From Flabesymbios commensalis (lineage: Eukaryota > Annelida > Polychaeta > Terebellida > Flabelligeridae): 64,000 nt of DNA. The DNA is taken from contig OZ024902.1 in assembly GCA_964017125.1 (NCBI GenBank), positions 57,443,693 through 57,507,692 of the forward strand, read 5' to 3'. Shown here in pieces: positions 11,081 through 23,978 of the stretch. Every line of letters starts with the position of its first letter. The first letter of the stretch is position 1. The notes under the pieces are model-generated. The model made no database searches. It was not told the origin of the DNA and saw only the letters and a list, made by a program, of their open reading frames with translations. Made by a program: the position numbers and the translations under genes.

Positions 11081-12637
11081 ATGAAGCGCTTCTTGTAGGC
11101 ATTCTAGGTTAATCAAAATTAAAATGCTAATTGGCCTCCTTTGTAACTAAGGCCTATGATTGTGTAAAATATGCAGTCAATCCAGCAATACATGTATACA
11201 GGTTCCGTTCTTGTAGTAATAAATGGAGTTTACGTGCATACCTGTTCAGAAATGTCACCATTAACCACCCTAATCATCCTAATGCCCATCTGCAGGTATT
11301 TCATTTTTTAATTCTTTTTGATCTATGCAACCCACACATATTTTTTCATCAACTACATGCACAAGTATAAAAGAGTATAAAAGAGTGGAATATAATATAT
11401 CTAGTTATATTTTTGTATATACATACTCTCGCACAGTATATATACGTTTTAGGTTTCTACGCTTTCCAGCGGTTTTTTTTGGTATACAGCGTATGCAGTA
11501 GCTATTTTGCCTCTGGTGTTGGTGCGCGAAGCATAAATCAATTAAGACAATGTATTTTAAATAGTTATGATGCACATTTTAATCATTCTGTGCTTGTTTT
11601 AGTATATAATGGATAGTTTGGTTTAAATATACATAGCATGGCATTGCATAATGTCGATTTTCATGTGATTTCGCAGAACTAACTCTGTTGTATAGGCATG
11701 TACATATTATTTTATACTGTACATTTTAATGACGCATAGGTCTGAATAGACTTTCTGTCATCATTAAATATTTATCTATCTACAATATATTATATCGTGT
11801 TTCGATATCTTCAAAAATGTTTTTCGTATTGTTGCAAAATCATCTATTTTGTCAGTGCAGCCCCTGGCAGATAGCGCTCTACGTTAGCGCTCTGCCGGGA
11901 GCACGTAGATTCTCAAGATGATTGGCACAATTTTGTGTGAGTTCAGCCGCGGGACACAATAACCTGATCACGGCACGTACAGTCCGGAGAAAATTGCCAA
12001 CCACGACTTAAGAGATGCAATTTTCTCTAGTCAGGAGTTCTAGTAAACACGAGAGATTTGTAAAACATTTGTCAAATCAGAATATATGTAGAACGCAACA
12101 TACAAAAAGAAACGTTTACATGTTCTATAACTCATTAAATAAATATGAGCAATTATCTTTTCTCATAATGTTGCATATGTCGTTTAATTAACTGGCTAAG
12201 ACTAGTTGGAAAAAAGCGCCAGAAAGCAAGAGAGAGATGCCAAAATTGTTAATACAAAACTTAATACTAGAGGACTCTTTAGACTTTTTTTGTAAAAAAT
12301 TCAATGCATCTCATCTTGTACAAATTCGGGCATAACATCATTCACATGAGTGATAAACATTCAACTCCCAGCAGTAATTTATAACTGTGATATTTGGTTT
12401 GATCACATCCATCGACTGAAGACGAAGAATATTTCGTCCATGGGGATTATAGAGTCGTTCATCGCCCTCCATATTTCAGCAATTTGCCCGGAGCTATGGA
12501 AGGCGCGGCACCAGAATGAAATGATTACGCTTCGGCGCGCCACTGAGATGATGCGCTCTATTCACTTAATTTGGTATTATCAGAAATGTTTATTGCGAAA
12601 CCATAGAAACGAATGTGTATGGATAATTATTTTATCA

Positions 12638-12894
12638 CTTGTCTGTAGACACATCATTATATTGGTGACTTGCCTACATATCATTATTCTAGTCAAATTG
12701 TCAACACTCTACTGGTGACTCAGGACTCATCATTTTACTGGTGACTTGTCTCTAGGCTCGTCATTCTACTTGTGACTTGACTCGTCATCATTCTACTGGT
12801 GACTTGTCTGTAGACTCATCATTCTACTGTTGACTTGTCTGTAGACTCATCATTCTACTGCTGACTTGTCCGTAGACTTGTCATCATTCTAGTG
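12638..12894. repeat. 31-bp minisatellite, truncated block in copy A
   Basis: Degenerate then regular repeats of a 31-bp unit with core CTACTGGTGACTTGTCTGTA and GACTCATCATT. The block stops at 12894 where copy B of the 6.6-kb duplication starts. Confidence 0.9.
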
Positions 12895-15800
12895 CTCGAG
12901 CGGACGAGACGTCTCGCACCACTAGAAAAGACAACTCGTACCATTCATCCCGTCAAGAGTAAGGCGGGAAGTAAGACAAGGACACACTGTATCCTCGGTC
13001 ATAGCAAGGAATATAGTTATTCTAAATTCCTTGGTCATAGCAAGGTATCTTGGTCATAGTTAGACGTCCGCATGCTCAATCATCAGATCTTGATCTGATA
13101 ATAGTAAATTGATTATTAAAAAGTAATCCATTATCAGAAAAAAAAACTCTCACATAATAATATCTCGCCTAAGTAAGCTAAGTTACTCTCCGTAAAATAC
13201 CTGAGCCGTTTTGACTCACTATTGTTAAACAAAATTATTTTACATTTTCAAATAGAACACACACGATAGGAATAGTATAATGTTTTATTTGGCCGCTCAA
13301 GTGATAGGAGCTTACACTAAAATACATACACAGCTCCCCTTCATATTATACTTGCAAGATTACGCAAGGTAGGATAAAAATATTATTATGAGAGCTGCAT
13401 TTCATCTGTCAAAAAAAAAGGAAACACAATTATATACACTCATTCTATAAACTAGTGAATAACAACAATAATTATTTGGACTGATTGTAATCTGTTTCTT
13501 GTACATATAGGCCTAGCCTATCTTGACCAATTAGACAGTAAACCATTTTTAAACACAAGTCTCTAAAAATACACTTTATTCACCTGGCTTTAAAAAAGAG
13601 GTTAATAATAGGCCTGCAAATAATTGTTCTTGTTTTGTACCCGTATGATAAACATTTGATCAATAAATTATAAGGCGTTGATCACGTATTTCATTGGATA
13701 TTGTGCAAAAAAGTTCAAAGTACAATATTTATCTGTTTATACAATATTATAAGATGATAAGGAGTAGGCCTAATGTAGAATGTGTTCAACACCAGATATT
13801 TCATTATAAAAGTTTGATTAGCTGATAGTGACAAAGGGAAGTTTAATTTGTTTATTACCTGTACGGTGTACAAGCGCAGGATGGAAACAGCGGGGTGCTA
13901 TCTGCTATCAAGCGGATCGCGTAGACACCCTTTGGGTGATAGGGTACGTAAGCGTAAAGAATGACATTGCAGTAGATTTAATGTTGTAGTAGATTTAATG
14001 TAACTTTAAAAGCAGTTGCGTGTCCAGTACAGATCTTTTCGCATTTTAGTATGTTCAAACTATATTTTCGGAGATTTTGGATTCTCTGAACTTTTTGCTC
14101 AGCCTCCGGCCTCGTCTCGTATGTTTTCCAACCCTGACTACGGCACTGCAGGATAATAAGGGCATAAAACGTTATGACGATGCATAATTGTCTTAAGTCA
14201 TCTTTGGGAAATGTCTGAAAATTATGCCAAACTATGACAAATCAATACGCCACGTCATACTATGTATCCGTATGAAACAGCAATTTATTAGAAGTACAAT
14301 TCTCAGCCGTGAACGAATCACGGAAGCAAAACCATGTGCAAAAATACAGTCAGAAAACAAAAACCGAGAAACATTATGAGAAGTATTGTGCCATAAAATA
14401 TGTACACCTAAGTGGGAGATCAGACGCACTGAGATTAGTTGTTGAAGTGTAAGTGGGTAGTTCAAGACAGCAACCCACCGTCTGCCGTAGTTACGTCACA
14501 TAGAAAATCCACGTAACACCTCTAGCGAGATGTTAACCGGATAAGGGGTTTTGTCAAGCTAACAAAATGGGTCAAGTCCCAACTCGGATTATTATTTTTT
14601 GGGGAGATTTTGTGTTTTTCGTGTGTGTTATTGTGTTGTTCTCATGTTTAAAAAAAAAATGGATAGGGGGGTGGGTGGTTTGGGTCTGGCCAATCCGAGT
14701 TTTTCTCGGATTTTTTTTTTTTAACTTGACAAGACCCCTAAGTACGGTGGCTCATACCCGCCAATTTTCGTTCCAGAAAAAACCCCATATTATTAAGGCG
14801 TAATAAAGCCTTAATAAGGCGTCATAACGCCTTAATAAGGCGTAATAATTTAATTAAGGCATTGTAACGCCTTATTAAGGCGTTATAACGCCTCATTAAG
14901 GCGTTGCCTTATTAAGGCGTTATTACGCCTTAATCATATGGAACGAAAATTGGCGGGCATGAGCCACCGTAGATTAGAGATACATATACCCACACGAGAA
15001 TCAAACTATATCATGCCCCTCTCTCTGGTGATATACGGGCATAATAATTTATACATAGATCAGTGAAGGATGCTAATAATGAACCATTTGATATAGATCT
15101 ATGTTCCCATGAAATGGTGTTCAATAGCTTGCATGCAGATACGAGCCATATAAGCTCCATTAGCCCTTTCAATCCTGAATTTACCATAGTCATCTTCACC
15201 CACTACAAGCCGCGAATTGCTGCCGCAATTCTCGACTTGTAGTGGATGAAGATGATTTGATGTGGTTAGAAAATTAAAGAAAATTACCACGTAAACGGTG
15301 CATAGGTCTATTATACTGCTAGATGAATTAGAATGGATATCAATAAAACACATAGCGCTAAACGCTGAACAAGGCCCCCTATATATTGATATTTATAAAA
15401 TACAATTTAACAATTAATCTGTAAAATTATATAGACGTGGAATAATAATTTTTACTAGTATTCAAGATATTCACATTGTTATTTATTTCTAAGAGATACC
15501 AGTTCTCTGCTGGAATTTCCGGGATTTCAGATTTTTTTATATTACCGGATTAAAAAAAGTAAATCCGGATGATTTTTTTCATGACCCACTGGCATCTCTG
15601 TGCTTAGTCCTAGCTATATGCTCGTCGCGAAGGGTACTTGAGTCAAATTATGGAACGTAAAATGTACAAATGTTTAGACCTAAAATACAAGATGAAAACA
15701 TGCTTAAAATATATATTTCAAAAATACAGATATCTAAAATTAATTATCAATCTGAGACGTATTCAGCACGATAATACATAATTTAGTTTAGAAACAGATT

Positions 15801-18800
15801 TAGTAACAGAGAAACATACATCAAGTATGTAAACTCTCTAGTGATTAGGATTCGTTAGATAGGATAAGATTAGACCTAATGACTGCTACTAGATGTGGTA
15901 CAAGCTGTCCTTTAGTGTGGTACTAGTTGTCTGCTTATACCATCAGACATGGTACGAGTTGTCTGCTTACGAGATGTCCGTGGTACGAGTTGTCCATAAC
16001 CCAGTGGCACTATGAAAATGGGCAATGAGGAGCTCAGACGAAGCAGCACTGATAACGAACAAAAATAGGATTCGATATATACACAGTGTAAGGCCACAGT
16101 GCCTATGCTTTTTTCTCTGTTTTAGGTGAGCGCGCGCATTAGATTTAGGCCGCGCTTTACCAAAATAAAACATGTGTTTTTTCTGCCCTGCGCGCACGTT
16201 GGATTGATACCGTTTTCGAAAAAAACACTTAATTTCGGGGATGAAAAACCTTCTGAAAAAAACAAGTTTTTTCAGGAAATGAAAAAAAAAAAATTCCAAC
16301 TATGTTTTTTTGCTTGTTTTTTTCGCCGCCCTTATTAATTTTTTTAGGATAGATCAAATGTTTTTTTTATTTGGTCGCCCTCATTAACTTTTCCCAAAAT
16401 AGGTTCATTGTTTTTTTTACCGCTCTCCCTCATTAGACTTAGTTTTTTCTGATCTAAAACAGAGAAATAAAACATAGTGGCCTAACTGTAAAATGGGACA
16501 CAGAAAAAGCAAGCAACACCTCCGTCCGACAAATTAATTTTGTATGTTTCGTTGAAGGACGGGAATATCTAATTTTGTCGTATGCCTTCCCTATTATGTA
16601 CGTTATCATTGGCTGTTATTTCTGGTAAACATATTTTTCATCAATTTCGCCAACAAACTTTTTTTTACTGGCTTTTTTGTCGTCATAATTTTTTCATATT
16701 TTCTCCACCCCCACCCCCTCCAGATATCTGCTGTATAGCATAGCAGAGAAAGATTCCAGATGTATGTGTAACATTTTGTCTGTTATGCTGAACAACAATG
16801 AAGGCCCTCACCTTTCCTTAGAATTTATACAACTGAACAACTACAATTCCAGTTTCTGATTACTATTATCAAGAATATATAAAATGGTTATTATATATTC
16901 TTATTATATATATTCTTTATATATTCTATTATTCAGTATCATCATGATTATGCACTGTTTTAACTTGACCGAGTGGATCTGTGTTCGGCAATGCTCTGCA
17001 GTCGTCGCGAGGGAGCGCTGACAAGACAAAGGAGCCTTCGGCGGATTCCTGTCATGGATCAGTATTTACACGGAGCAATAGGACCTCTCTCGTTCATCCC
17101 GGACTAACAAACACATAAACCCCCGAGAATCTCCTACTGGAGCATCACACAGAGCTATCCGGACGCACTGCCAATAAACTCCTAAAAGTACATGTAGGCG
17201 TGTGTCACAGCAAACACGAGACATCCAACCAATGTTGGTTTAATGTTGGGCCAGCGTCGTAGACGGTGGACCAGCATTAAACCAACATTGGTTCAATGTC
17301 TTTTATGTTGGGCACAACGCTCGGACAAAGTATTTTGCAAAGATAGTACTTTTACTATTTACATGTTCACTATATTCTTGACTCGGTAATATATTATTAA
17401 TAAATTAGTAAGGGAAACTGCAATAATTACGTTTCTGAAGTAACATGGCTATTACTGATTAATATGCTGATGTAAATTGTACATATGTATTGCATAAAAA
17501 TATATAATAAGTGTCCTAAAAACGTCCTAAAAAAGTCCTTTTTAACAAACTTATTTGGTTATTGTATTTTAAGTTTGCTGGGCCCTTTGTGTTACGAGCC
17601 TTTGTGTTACGACACTGGCCAGTATTAAGGCAACATGTTACGACACTGGCCAGTATTAAGCCAACATTGGTTCAGCGTCGTATATTCACATGAAGCGCTT
17701 CTTGTAGGCATTCTAGGTTAATCAAAATTAAAATGCTAATTGGCCTCCTTTGTAACTAAGGCCTATGATTGTGTAAAATATGCAGTCAATCCAGCAATAC
17801 ATGTATACAGGTTCCGTTCTTGTAGTAATAAATGGAGTTTACGTGCATACCTGTTCAGAAATGTCACCATTAACCACCCTAATCATCCTAATGCCCATCT
17901 GCAGGTATTTCATTTTTTAATTCTTTTTGATCTATGCAACCCACACATATTTTTTCATCAACTACATGCACAAGTATAAAAGAGTATAAAAGAGTGGAAT
18001 ATAATATATCTAGTTATATTTTTGTATATACATACTCTCGCACAGTATATATACGTTTTAGGTTTCTACGCTTTCCAGCGGTTTTTTTTGGTATACAGCG
18101 TATGCAGTAGCTATTTTGCCTCTGGTGTTGGTGCGCGAAGCATAAATCAATTAAGACAATGTATTTTAAATAGTTATGATGCACATTTTAATCATTCTGT
18201 GCTTGTTTTAGTATATAATGGATAGTTTGGTTTAAATATACATAGCATGGCATTGCATAATGTCGATTTTCATGTGATTTCGCAGAACTAACTCTGTTGT
18301 ATAGGCATGTACATATTATTTTATACTGTACATTTTAATGACGCATAGGTCTGAATAGACTTTCTGTCATCATTAAATATTTATCTATCTACAATATATT
18401 ATATCGTGTTTCGATATCTTCAAAAATGTTTTTCGTATTGTTGCAAAATCATCTATTTTGTCAGTGCAGCCCCTGGCAGATAGCGCTCTACGTTAGCGCT
18501 CTGCCGGGAGCACGTAGATTCTCAAGATGATTGGCACAATTTTGTGTGAGTTCAGCCGCGGGACACAATAACCTGATCACGGCACGTACAGTCCGGAGAA
18601 AATTGCCAACCACGACTTAAGAGATGCAATTTTCTCTAGTCAGGAGTTCTAGTAAACACGAGAGATTTGTAAAACATTTGTCAAATCAGAATATATGTAG
18701 AACGCAACATACAAAAAGAAACGTTTACATGTTCTATAACTCATTAAATAAATATGAGCAATTATCTTTTCTCATAATGTTGCATATGTCGTTTAATTAA

Positions 18801-19503
18801 CTGGCTAAGACTAGTTGGAAAAAAGCGCCAGAAAGCAAGAGAGAGATGCCAAAATTGTTAATACAAAACTTAATACTAGAGGACTCTTTAGACTTTTTTT
18901 GTAAAAAATTCAATGCATCTCATCTTGTACAAATTCGGGCATAACATCATTCACATGAGTGATAAACATTCAACTCCCAGCAGTAATTTATAACTGTGAT
19001 ATTTGGTTTGATCACATCCATCGACTGAAGACGAAGAATATTTCGTCCATGGGGATTATAGAGTCGTTCATCGCCCTCCATATTTCAGCAATTTGCCCGG
19101 AGCTATGGAAGGCGCGGCACCAGAATGAAATGATTACGCTTCGGCGCGCCACTGAGATGATGCGCTCTATTCACTTAATTTGGTATTATCAGAAATGTTT
19201 ATTGCGAAACCATAGAAACGAATGTGTATGGATAATTATTTTATCACTTGTCTGTAGACACATCATTATATTGGTGACTTGCCTACATATCATTATTCTA
19301 GTCAAATTGTCAACACTCTACTGGTGACTCAGGACTCATCATTTTACTGGTGACTTGTCTCTAGGCTCGTCATTCTACTTGTGACTTGACTCGTCATCAT
19401 TCTACTGGTGACTTGTCTGTAGACTCATCATTCTACTGTTGACTTGTCTGTAGACTCATCATTCTACTGCTGACTTGTCCGTAGACTTGTCATCATTCTA
19501 GTG
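12895..19503. repeat. 6609-bp tandem duplication, copy B
   Basis: Direct repeat of 6286-12894 with no difference seen. It carries the same MITE (14743-14971), hairpin (15191-15254), 48-bp arm (15948-15995), palindromic MITE (17208-17313) and minisatellite start (19247 onward). It lacks the left 48-bp arm found before copy A. Confidence 0.95.
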
Positions 19504-21066
19504 CTGACTTGTCTGTAGACTTGTCATTATTCTACTGGTGATTTGTCTGTCTACTCGTCATTCTACTGGTGATTTGTCTGTCTACTCGTCATTCTACTGG
19601 TGATTTGTCTGTAGACTCGTCATCATTCTGCTGGTGACTTGTCTGTAGACTCATCATTCTACTGGTGATTTGTCTGTCTACTCGTCATTCTACTGGTGAC
19701 TTGTCTGAAGACTCATCATTCTAGTACTGACTTGTCTGTAGACTTGTCATCATTCTACTGGTGATTTGTCAGTCTATTCGTCATTCTACTTGTGACTTGT
19801 CTGTAGACTCATCATTCTAGTGCTGACTTGTCTGTAGACTCATCATTATACTGGCTACTTGTCTGTAGACTCATCATTCTACTGGTGATTTGTCTGTCTA
19901 CTCGTCATTCTAGTGGTGATTTGTCTGTCTACTCGTCATTCTACTGGTGACTTGTCTGTAGACTCATCAATATACTGGCTACTTGTCTGTAGACTCATCA
20001 TTCTACTGGTGATTTGTCTGTAGACTCATCATTATACTGGTGACTTGTCTGTAGACTCATCATTATACTGGGGACTTGTCTGTAGACTCGTCATTCTACT
20101 GGTGACTTGTCTGTAGACTCATCATTCTACTGGTGATTTGTATGTAGACTCATCATTCTACTGGTGACTTGTTTGTAGACTCATCATTCTACTGGTGACT
20201 TGTCTGTAGACTCATCATTCTACTGGTGACTTGTATGTAGACTCATCATTCTACTGTTGACTTGTCTGTAGACTCATCATTATACTGGTGACTCGTCTGT
20301 AGACTTGTCATTCTATTGGTGATTTGTCTGTAGACTCATCATCACTCCACTGGTGACTTGTCTTCAGACTCATCATCACTCTACTGGTGACTTGTCTGTA
20401 GCCTCATCATTCAACTGGTGACTTGTCTGTAGACTCATCATCATTCTACTGGTGACTTGTCTGTAGACTCATCATTCTACTGGTGATTTGTCTGTCTACT
20501 CATCATTCTACTGGTGACTTGTCTGTAGACTCATCATTCTACTAGTGACTTGTCTGTAGACTCATCATTATACTGGTGATTTGTATGTAGACTCATCATT
20601 CTACTGGTGACTTGTCTGAAGACTCATCATTCTACTGGTGACTTGTCTGTAGACTCATCATTCTACTGGAGACTTGTATGTAGACTTATCATTCTACGGG
20701 TGACTTGTCTGTAGACTCATCATTCTACTGGTGACTTGTCTGTAGACTCGTCATTCTACTGGTGATTTGTCTGTAGACTCATCATCCTTCTACTGGTGAC
20801 TTGTCTGTAGCCTCATCGTTCTACTGGTGACTTGTATGTAGAGTTATCATTCTATTGGTGACTTGTCTGTAGACTCATCATTCTACTGATGACTTGTCTG
20901 TAGACTCGTCATTCATTCTACTGGTGACTTGTCTGTAGACTTTTCATTCTACTGGTGACTTGTATGTAGACTCATCTTTCTACTGATGACTTGTCTATAG
21001 GCTCATCATTCTACTGGTGACTTGTCTGTAAACACGTCATCATTCTATTCATTCTACTGGTGACTT
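19247..21066. repeat. 31-bp minisatellite, long array
   Basis: About 1.8 kb, close to 57 units of a 31-bp repeat (for example 20701 and 20732 start successive units). The unit is CTACTGGTGACTTGTCTGTA plus GACTCATCATT. Some units gain a CAT trinucleotide (34 bp), and variants TGATTTGTCTGTCTACTCG and GTATGTAGACTC recur in patches, indicating local spread of variants. No coding function is evident. Confidence 0.95.
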
Positions 21067-21469
21067 CTCTTGAAAGATTATAAATTATTTAAAGGAATTT
21101 GGTGGTTTTGCTCAGATAAGCAAGCGAGAATATTCTTTTGAAATTTGCTTTGAAATTCTAACAATTCGACTGCATCTTTATAACAACATTATATTAATAG
21201 TGGGCTCCCTTACTGAACCTAGTGTTATTTGCTGGACAAAAACATGACATTTTCAGGAATCGTCCACAAAGGTCTTGGGCATAATTTTTTCCGAAGCGCC
21301 AAGAATATTGAATGATATTGTCGGAAAAATGCCATTTTTTTCAAAATGGCCGCCATTTAGTTGGGTCATATATGGTAATTCCGTGCCTGTTGCTTTTGCA
21401 AGTTGGTTTTATGTTTGATTTCATTCCGCAACTACCACCATCTGAGCCGAATCACTCACCCTGATCATT

Positions 21470-21540
21470 GCGTGATCAAGATCTCCTGATGGCAGATCGA
21501 AACGTCGCAAACGTTTCCCACTATATTAAAGTTCCAAAGT
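21470..21540 (+). ncRNA. Hammerhead-ribozyme-like motif (tentative)
   Basis: CTGATG and CGAAACGTC appear at the spacing seen in hammerhead cores (CTCCTGATGGCAGATCGAAA). The expected A after CTGATG is a G here, and the segment between the two core strands does not fold into a convincing stem II. Penelope-like elements and some short retroelements carry hammerheads; this could be a decayed one or a chance resemblance. Confidence 0.2.
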
Positions 21541-21744
21541 GAGTAAAATATAACCACTTTCTAAGATGATTTACGTTTTTTTCATTTCTGAAAAAAGAAT
21601 CTTGGTTTTTCACCTGGCTAATATCAGAAATGCATTTCTGCTAATATGTGCCATTTTTTTCACTCCAAGATAAGTGTGTGTCCAGAAATTCCAGCTCATG
21701 TGCCTTTTAGGTTGTTTAACCAATATTTAGCACCAAGAGATAAG

Positions 21745-22023
21745 ACCACTTTTTGTACATACAGGCTAAATTGGACCAGGGGAACCTCTTGAGGATGTTG
21801 CGATAAATGCTGCCCTCCAGACAGAGGATTTGTAATTCAAACTCTGGATGTCTGAGGCCGATCACGCTACCTCTCGGTCACGGAAGCTCCCCACAATACT
21901 GAGTTTTACGAGTGGATGGAGAAGAAACATTTTTGCTTCTTTCAAACCGCCGAGACCGGGAAGCAAACCCCGAACGCTAGTGTGAAAGGCAGCGGTGCTA
22001 ACCACTACCATAGGGCCCCCGCT
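21745..22023 (-). mobile_element. tRNA-derived SINE with two tRNA-like heads, copy 1
   Basis: On the minus strand the element opens GCGGGGGCCCTATGGTAGTG with an A-box-like TAGTGGTTAGC and a B-box-like GTTCGGGGTTTGCTTCC. A second tRNA-like unit follows (GAGAGGTAGCGTG, then GAGTTTGAATTACAAATCC), then TCTGGAGGGC and a tail CCTGGTCCAATTTAGCCT. The plus-strand copy at 61085-61345 has the same order of blocks. Two Pol III promoter-like units in tandem suggest a dimeric SINE. Confidence 0.65.
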
Positions 22024-22930
22024 CGGGTTTCCCGTAGGGTCAAAAAGTTTGGGGATAACTTCGTGTAATTTGTGGTGATGAGATAATTTGACATGCGTGC
22101 TTCATAGGTGAAGCCAACTAGGTTTTTAGAGTCATTCACGCCCAGCCCCCACCCGAAAATTTGCATTATGGAGGTATTTATGGCCATTTTTTCTCTCAAT
22201 CATGATGTTTTCTTATCATGTGAACACATTTAGCAGGTCCCACTTCTGAGAAGATACAGAATATTTACCTAACATGTGTCAAGAAAATGGACGTGAAGTA
22301 TAATGTCTTATATGTGACATTCTGTACAGCGAGTCTGTGATGAAGGTTCTCCTGGCCCAGTTTAGCCTATGTAATTATGTGCACAAATGTGGTCTAAAAT
22401 CCTATTCATTTCATTTCGTTTCATTTCAGTTAGGCTAGAAATGTGTATATTATGGTAGTAAATTACTGTCCTATCTTACTATTAAGTTGAACCTATATTT
22501 CTCACAGCTATACACTGGATGGCTACCTTTAACGATATCGACATACAGATACGTTCAAGTACCACAGTTAAAGGATCACAGTACCACAATCAATCACCAC
22601 AGTGAATAAAAGACGGTCTGCTATATACTGTATGGCGGCCATTTTGAGAAAATAGCGACCATTTTTTCAATTTATTTTTTAGATAATACATCATAATCAC
22701 TTCTAACTATGTATTAACGAATCGTTTCCGATATTCCGGTGTAAACAAAACGTTTATAATGCTCATAATGCATTTTTAGGTTTTTGGCAGCATTTTTTTA
22801 AAATCCTTTATGTTGTGACAAATCTTAATAAAATCAGTGGCGCTTCGGAAAAAAATAGAGTTAGGACCCCTGTAAACAATACCTGAAAGTTTGATAATTT
22901 TGTCCGGGATGTAGCTACCGACAATATAAA

Positions 22931-23003
22931 CAACTGGTGCCAAGATAAACACAAAAACTCTACGTTTGACTTGTCACAATGAAACTCCGTCTCAGGGTAC
23001 TTA
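22931..23003. other. Spacer between element and MITE cluster
   Basis: Short AT-rich stretch with no recognised feature. Confidence 0.4.
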
Positions 23004-23106
23004 CCCAGCAAACACAAAACATTTGCATAACATTAATTTTATACAATGTTGGACCATCGACGATGACGTTGTATTAATGTTATACAAATGTTTTGTATTT
23101 GCTGGG
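23004..23106. mobile_element. CCAGCAAAC palindromic MITE, best-preserved copy
   Basis: Left end CCCAGCAAACACAAAACATT and right end AATGTTTTGTATTTGCTGGG are near-perfect inverted repeats. Inside, ATACAATGTTGG and the GACGATGACG centre complete a fold-back over almost the full 103 bp. Non-coding. Confidence 0.85.
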
Positions 23107-23728
23107 TATAGGCATATGACCTATTTAGCTAATAATTATGTGTAGAACTTTCCAAAGTACAATCGTTAACCAATAATGTCGAATTGATGGCCACATTTGT
23201 AGTAATTCACGGACAACTGCTCTGTCACTTGGACCCATGATTTAATTATCCCTTTAATATCCAGATTGGCGATATCAATTGGCATATCAAGTTTGTTTGT
23301 TCTCATATTAAACACATTAATGTTTTTTATCAACTTGAATTTATAGCGAGACACCACTCTAAAAGGTAATATATGGAACCACACCACCCAGATAAATCAC
23401 ATTGGTTGAAGCAATGCTTAGCCAGCGTACCATGACGTTCAGTTGCGGATCCAGGAATTGACAGACGGGGGGGGGGGGGGTCGCCGAATTTTTTTCAAGA
23501 ATTTATGCACACTACTGCTGGCACAGGCAGCTTGCTCTTATATGCTCTAAAGAGATGCAGGGACATGTTCCCATTATTATTTTAAAATCAAAGGCCTCAA
23601 ATAACGCATTTTAGAGCATATTTCAGCGCAGGAACCCTGAACGGGGGTGGGGCGCCCGCCTCTGGATCTGCCACTGTCGTAGGCCAAACATTGAGACAGC
23701 GCATTTAGCATAATATTATAATGTTCTA
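23107..23728. other. No gene recognised; includes a poly-G run
   Basis: AT-rich sequence with a run of G at about 23466-23480. Open frames on the minus strand are not protein-like. Confidence 0.4.
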
Positions 23729-23825
23729 CCCAGCGAAAACAACACATTTGTATGACATTCGTACAGCGCCGGCCCAACGTGACCGACGTTGGTCCAGCAT
23801 TTTACAAATGTTTTGTGTTTGCTGG
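23729..23825. mobile_element. CCAGCAAAC palindromic MITE
   Basis: Starts CCCAGCGAAAACAACACATT, ends AAATGTTTTGTGTTTGCTGG, with ACGTGACCGACGTTGG near the centre. It lies only 45 bp from the next copy. Confidence 0.8.
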
Positions 23826-23870
23826 TAGCATTCAAAGTGTTGAAGTTACACTCATTTGGACGATACTTTC

Positions 23871-23978
23871 TCAGCAAACACAAAACATTTCTAGACCATT
23901 TATAAAATGCTGGACCAACGTCGAAGACGTTGGGCCGACGTTGTATCAATATTTTACAAATTGTTTGTGTCTACTGGG
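23871..23978. mobile_element. CCAGCAAAC palindromic MITE
   Basis: Starts TCAGCAAACACAAAACATTT, centre GACCAACGTCGAAGACGTTG, ends TTGTTTGTGTCTACTGGG. Third copy within 1 kb. Confidence 0.8.

Larger units (their letters stand above)
6286..12894. repeat. 6609-bp tandem duplication, copy A
   Basis: Every line compared between this block and 12895-19503 is identical at an offset of exactly 6609. The copy starts at CTCGAGCGGACGAGACG (6286) and ends inside the 31-bp minisatellite at 12894. Base 6285 (t) differs from 12894 (g), fixing the left border. At the right border CT is shared by 12895-12896 and 19504-19505, i.e. two bases of microhomology. No protein-coding gene was recognised within the unit. 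It contains a MITE, a palindromic repeat, a hairpin and the start of the minisatellite. Confidence 0.95.
21225..22930. mobile_element. Candidate element with inverted ends, hosting a SINE
   Basis: Sequence around 21288-21304 (TTTTTTCCGAAGCGCCA) is inverted at 22838-22855 (TGGCGCTTCGGAAAAAAA). Similarity of the flanks extends to about 75 bp (GGACAAA, TTTCAGG and GTCC blocks in the same order). A SINE (21745-22023, minus) lies inside. Non-coding; family unknown. Confidence 0.45.

Noticed and set aside
12350-12718. 122-codon frame (again at 18959-19327)
   Set aside because: No recognisable domain, ends inside the minisatellite, no splice or promoter context; identical because of the duplication.
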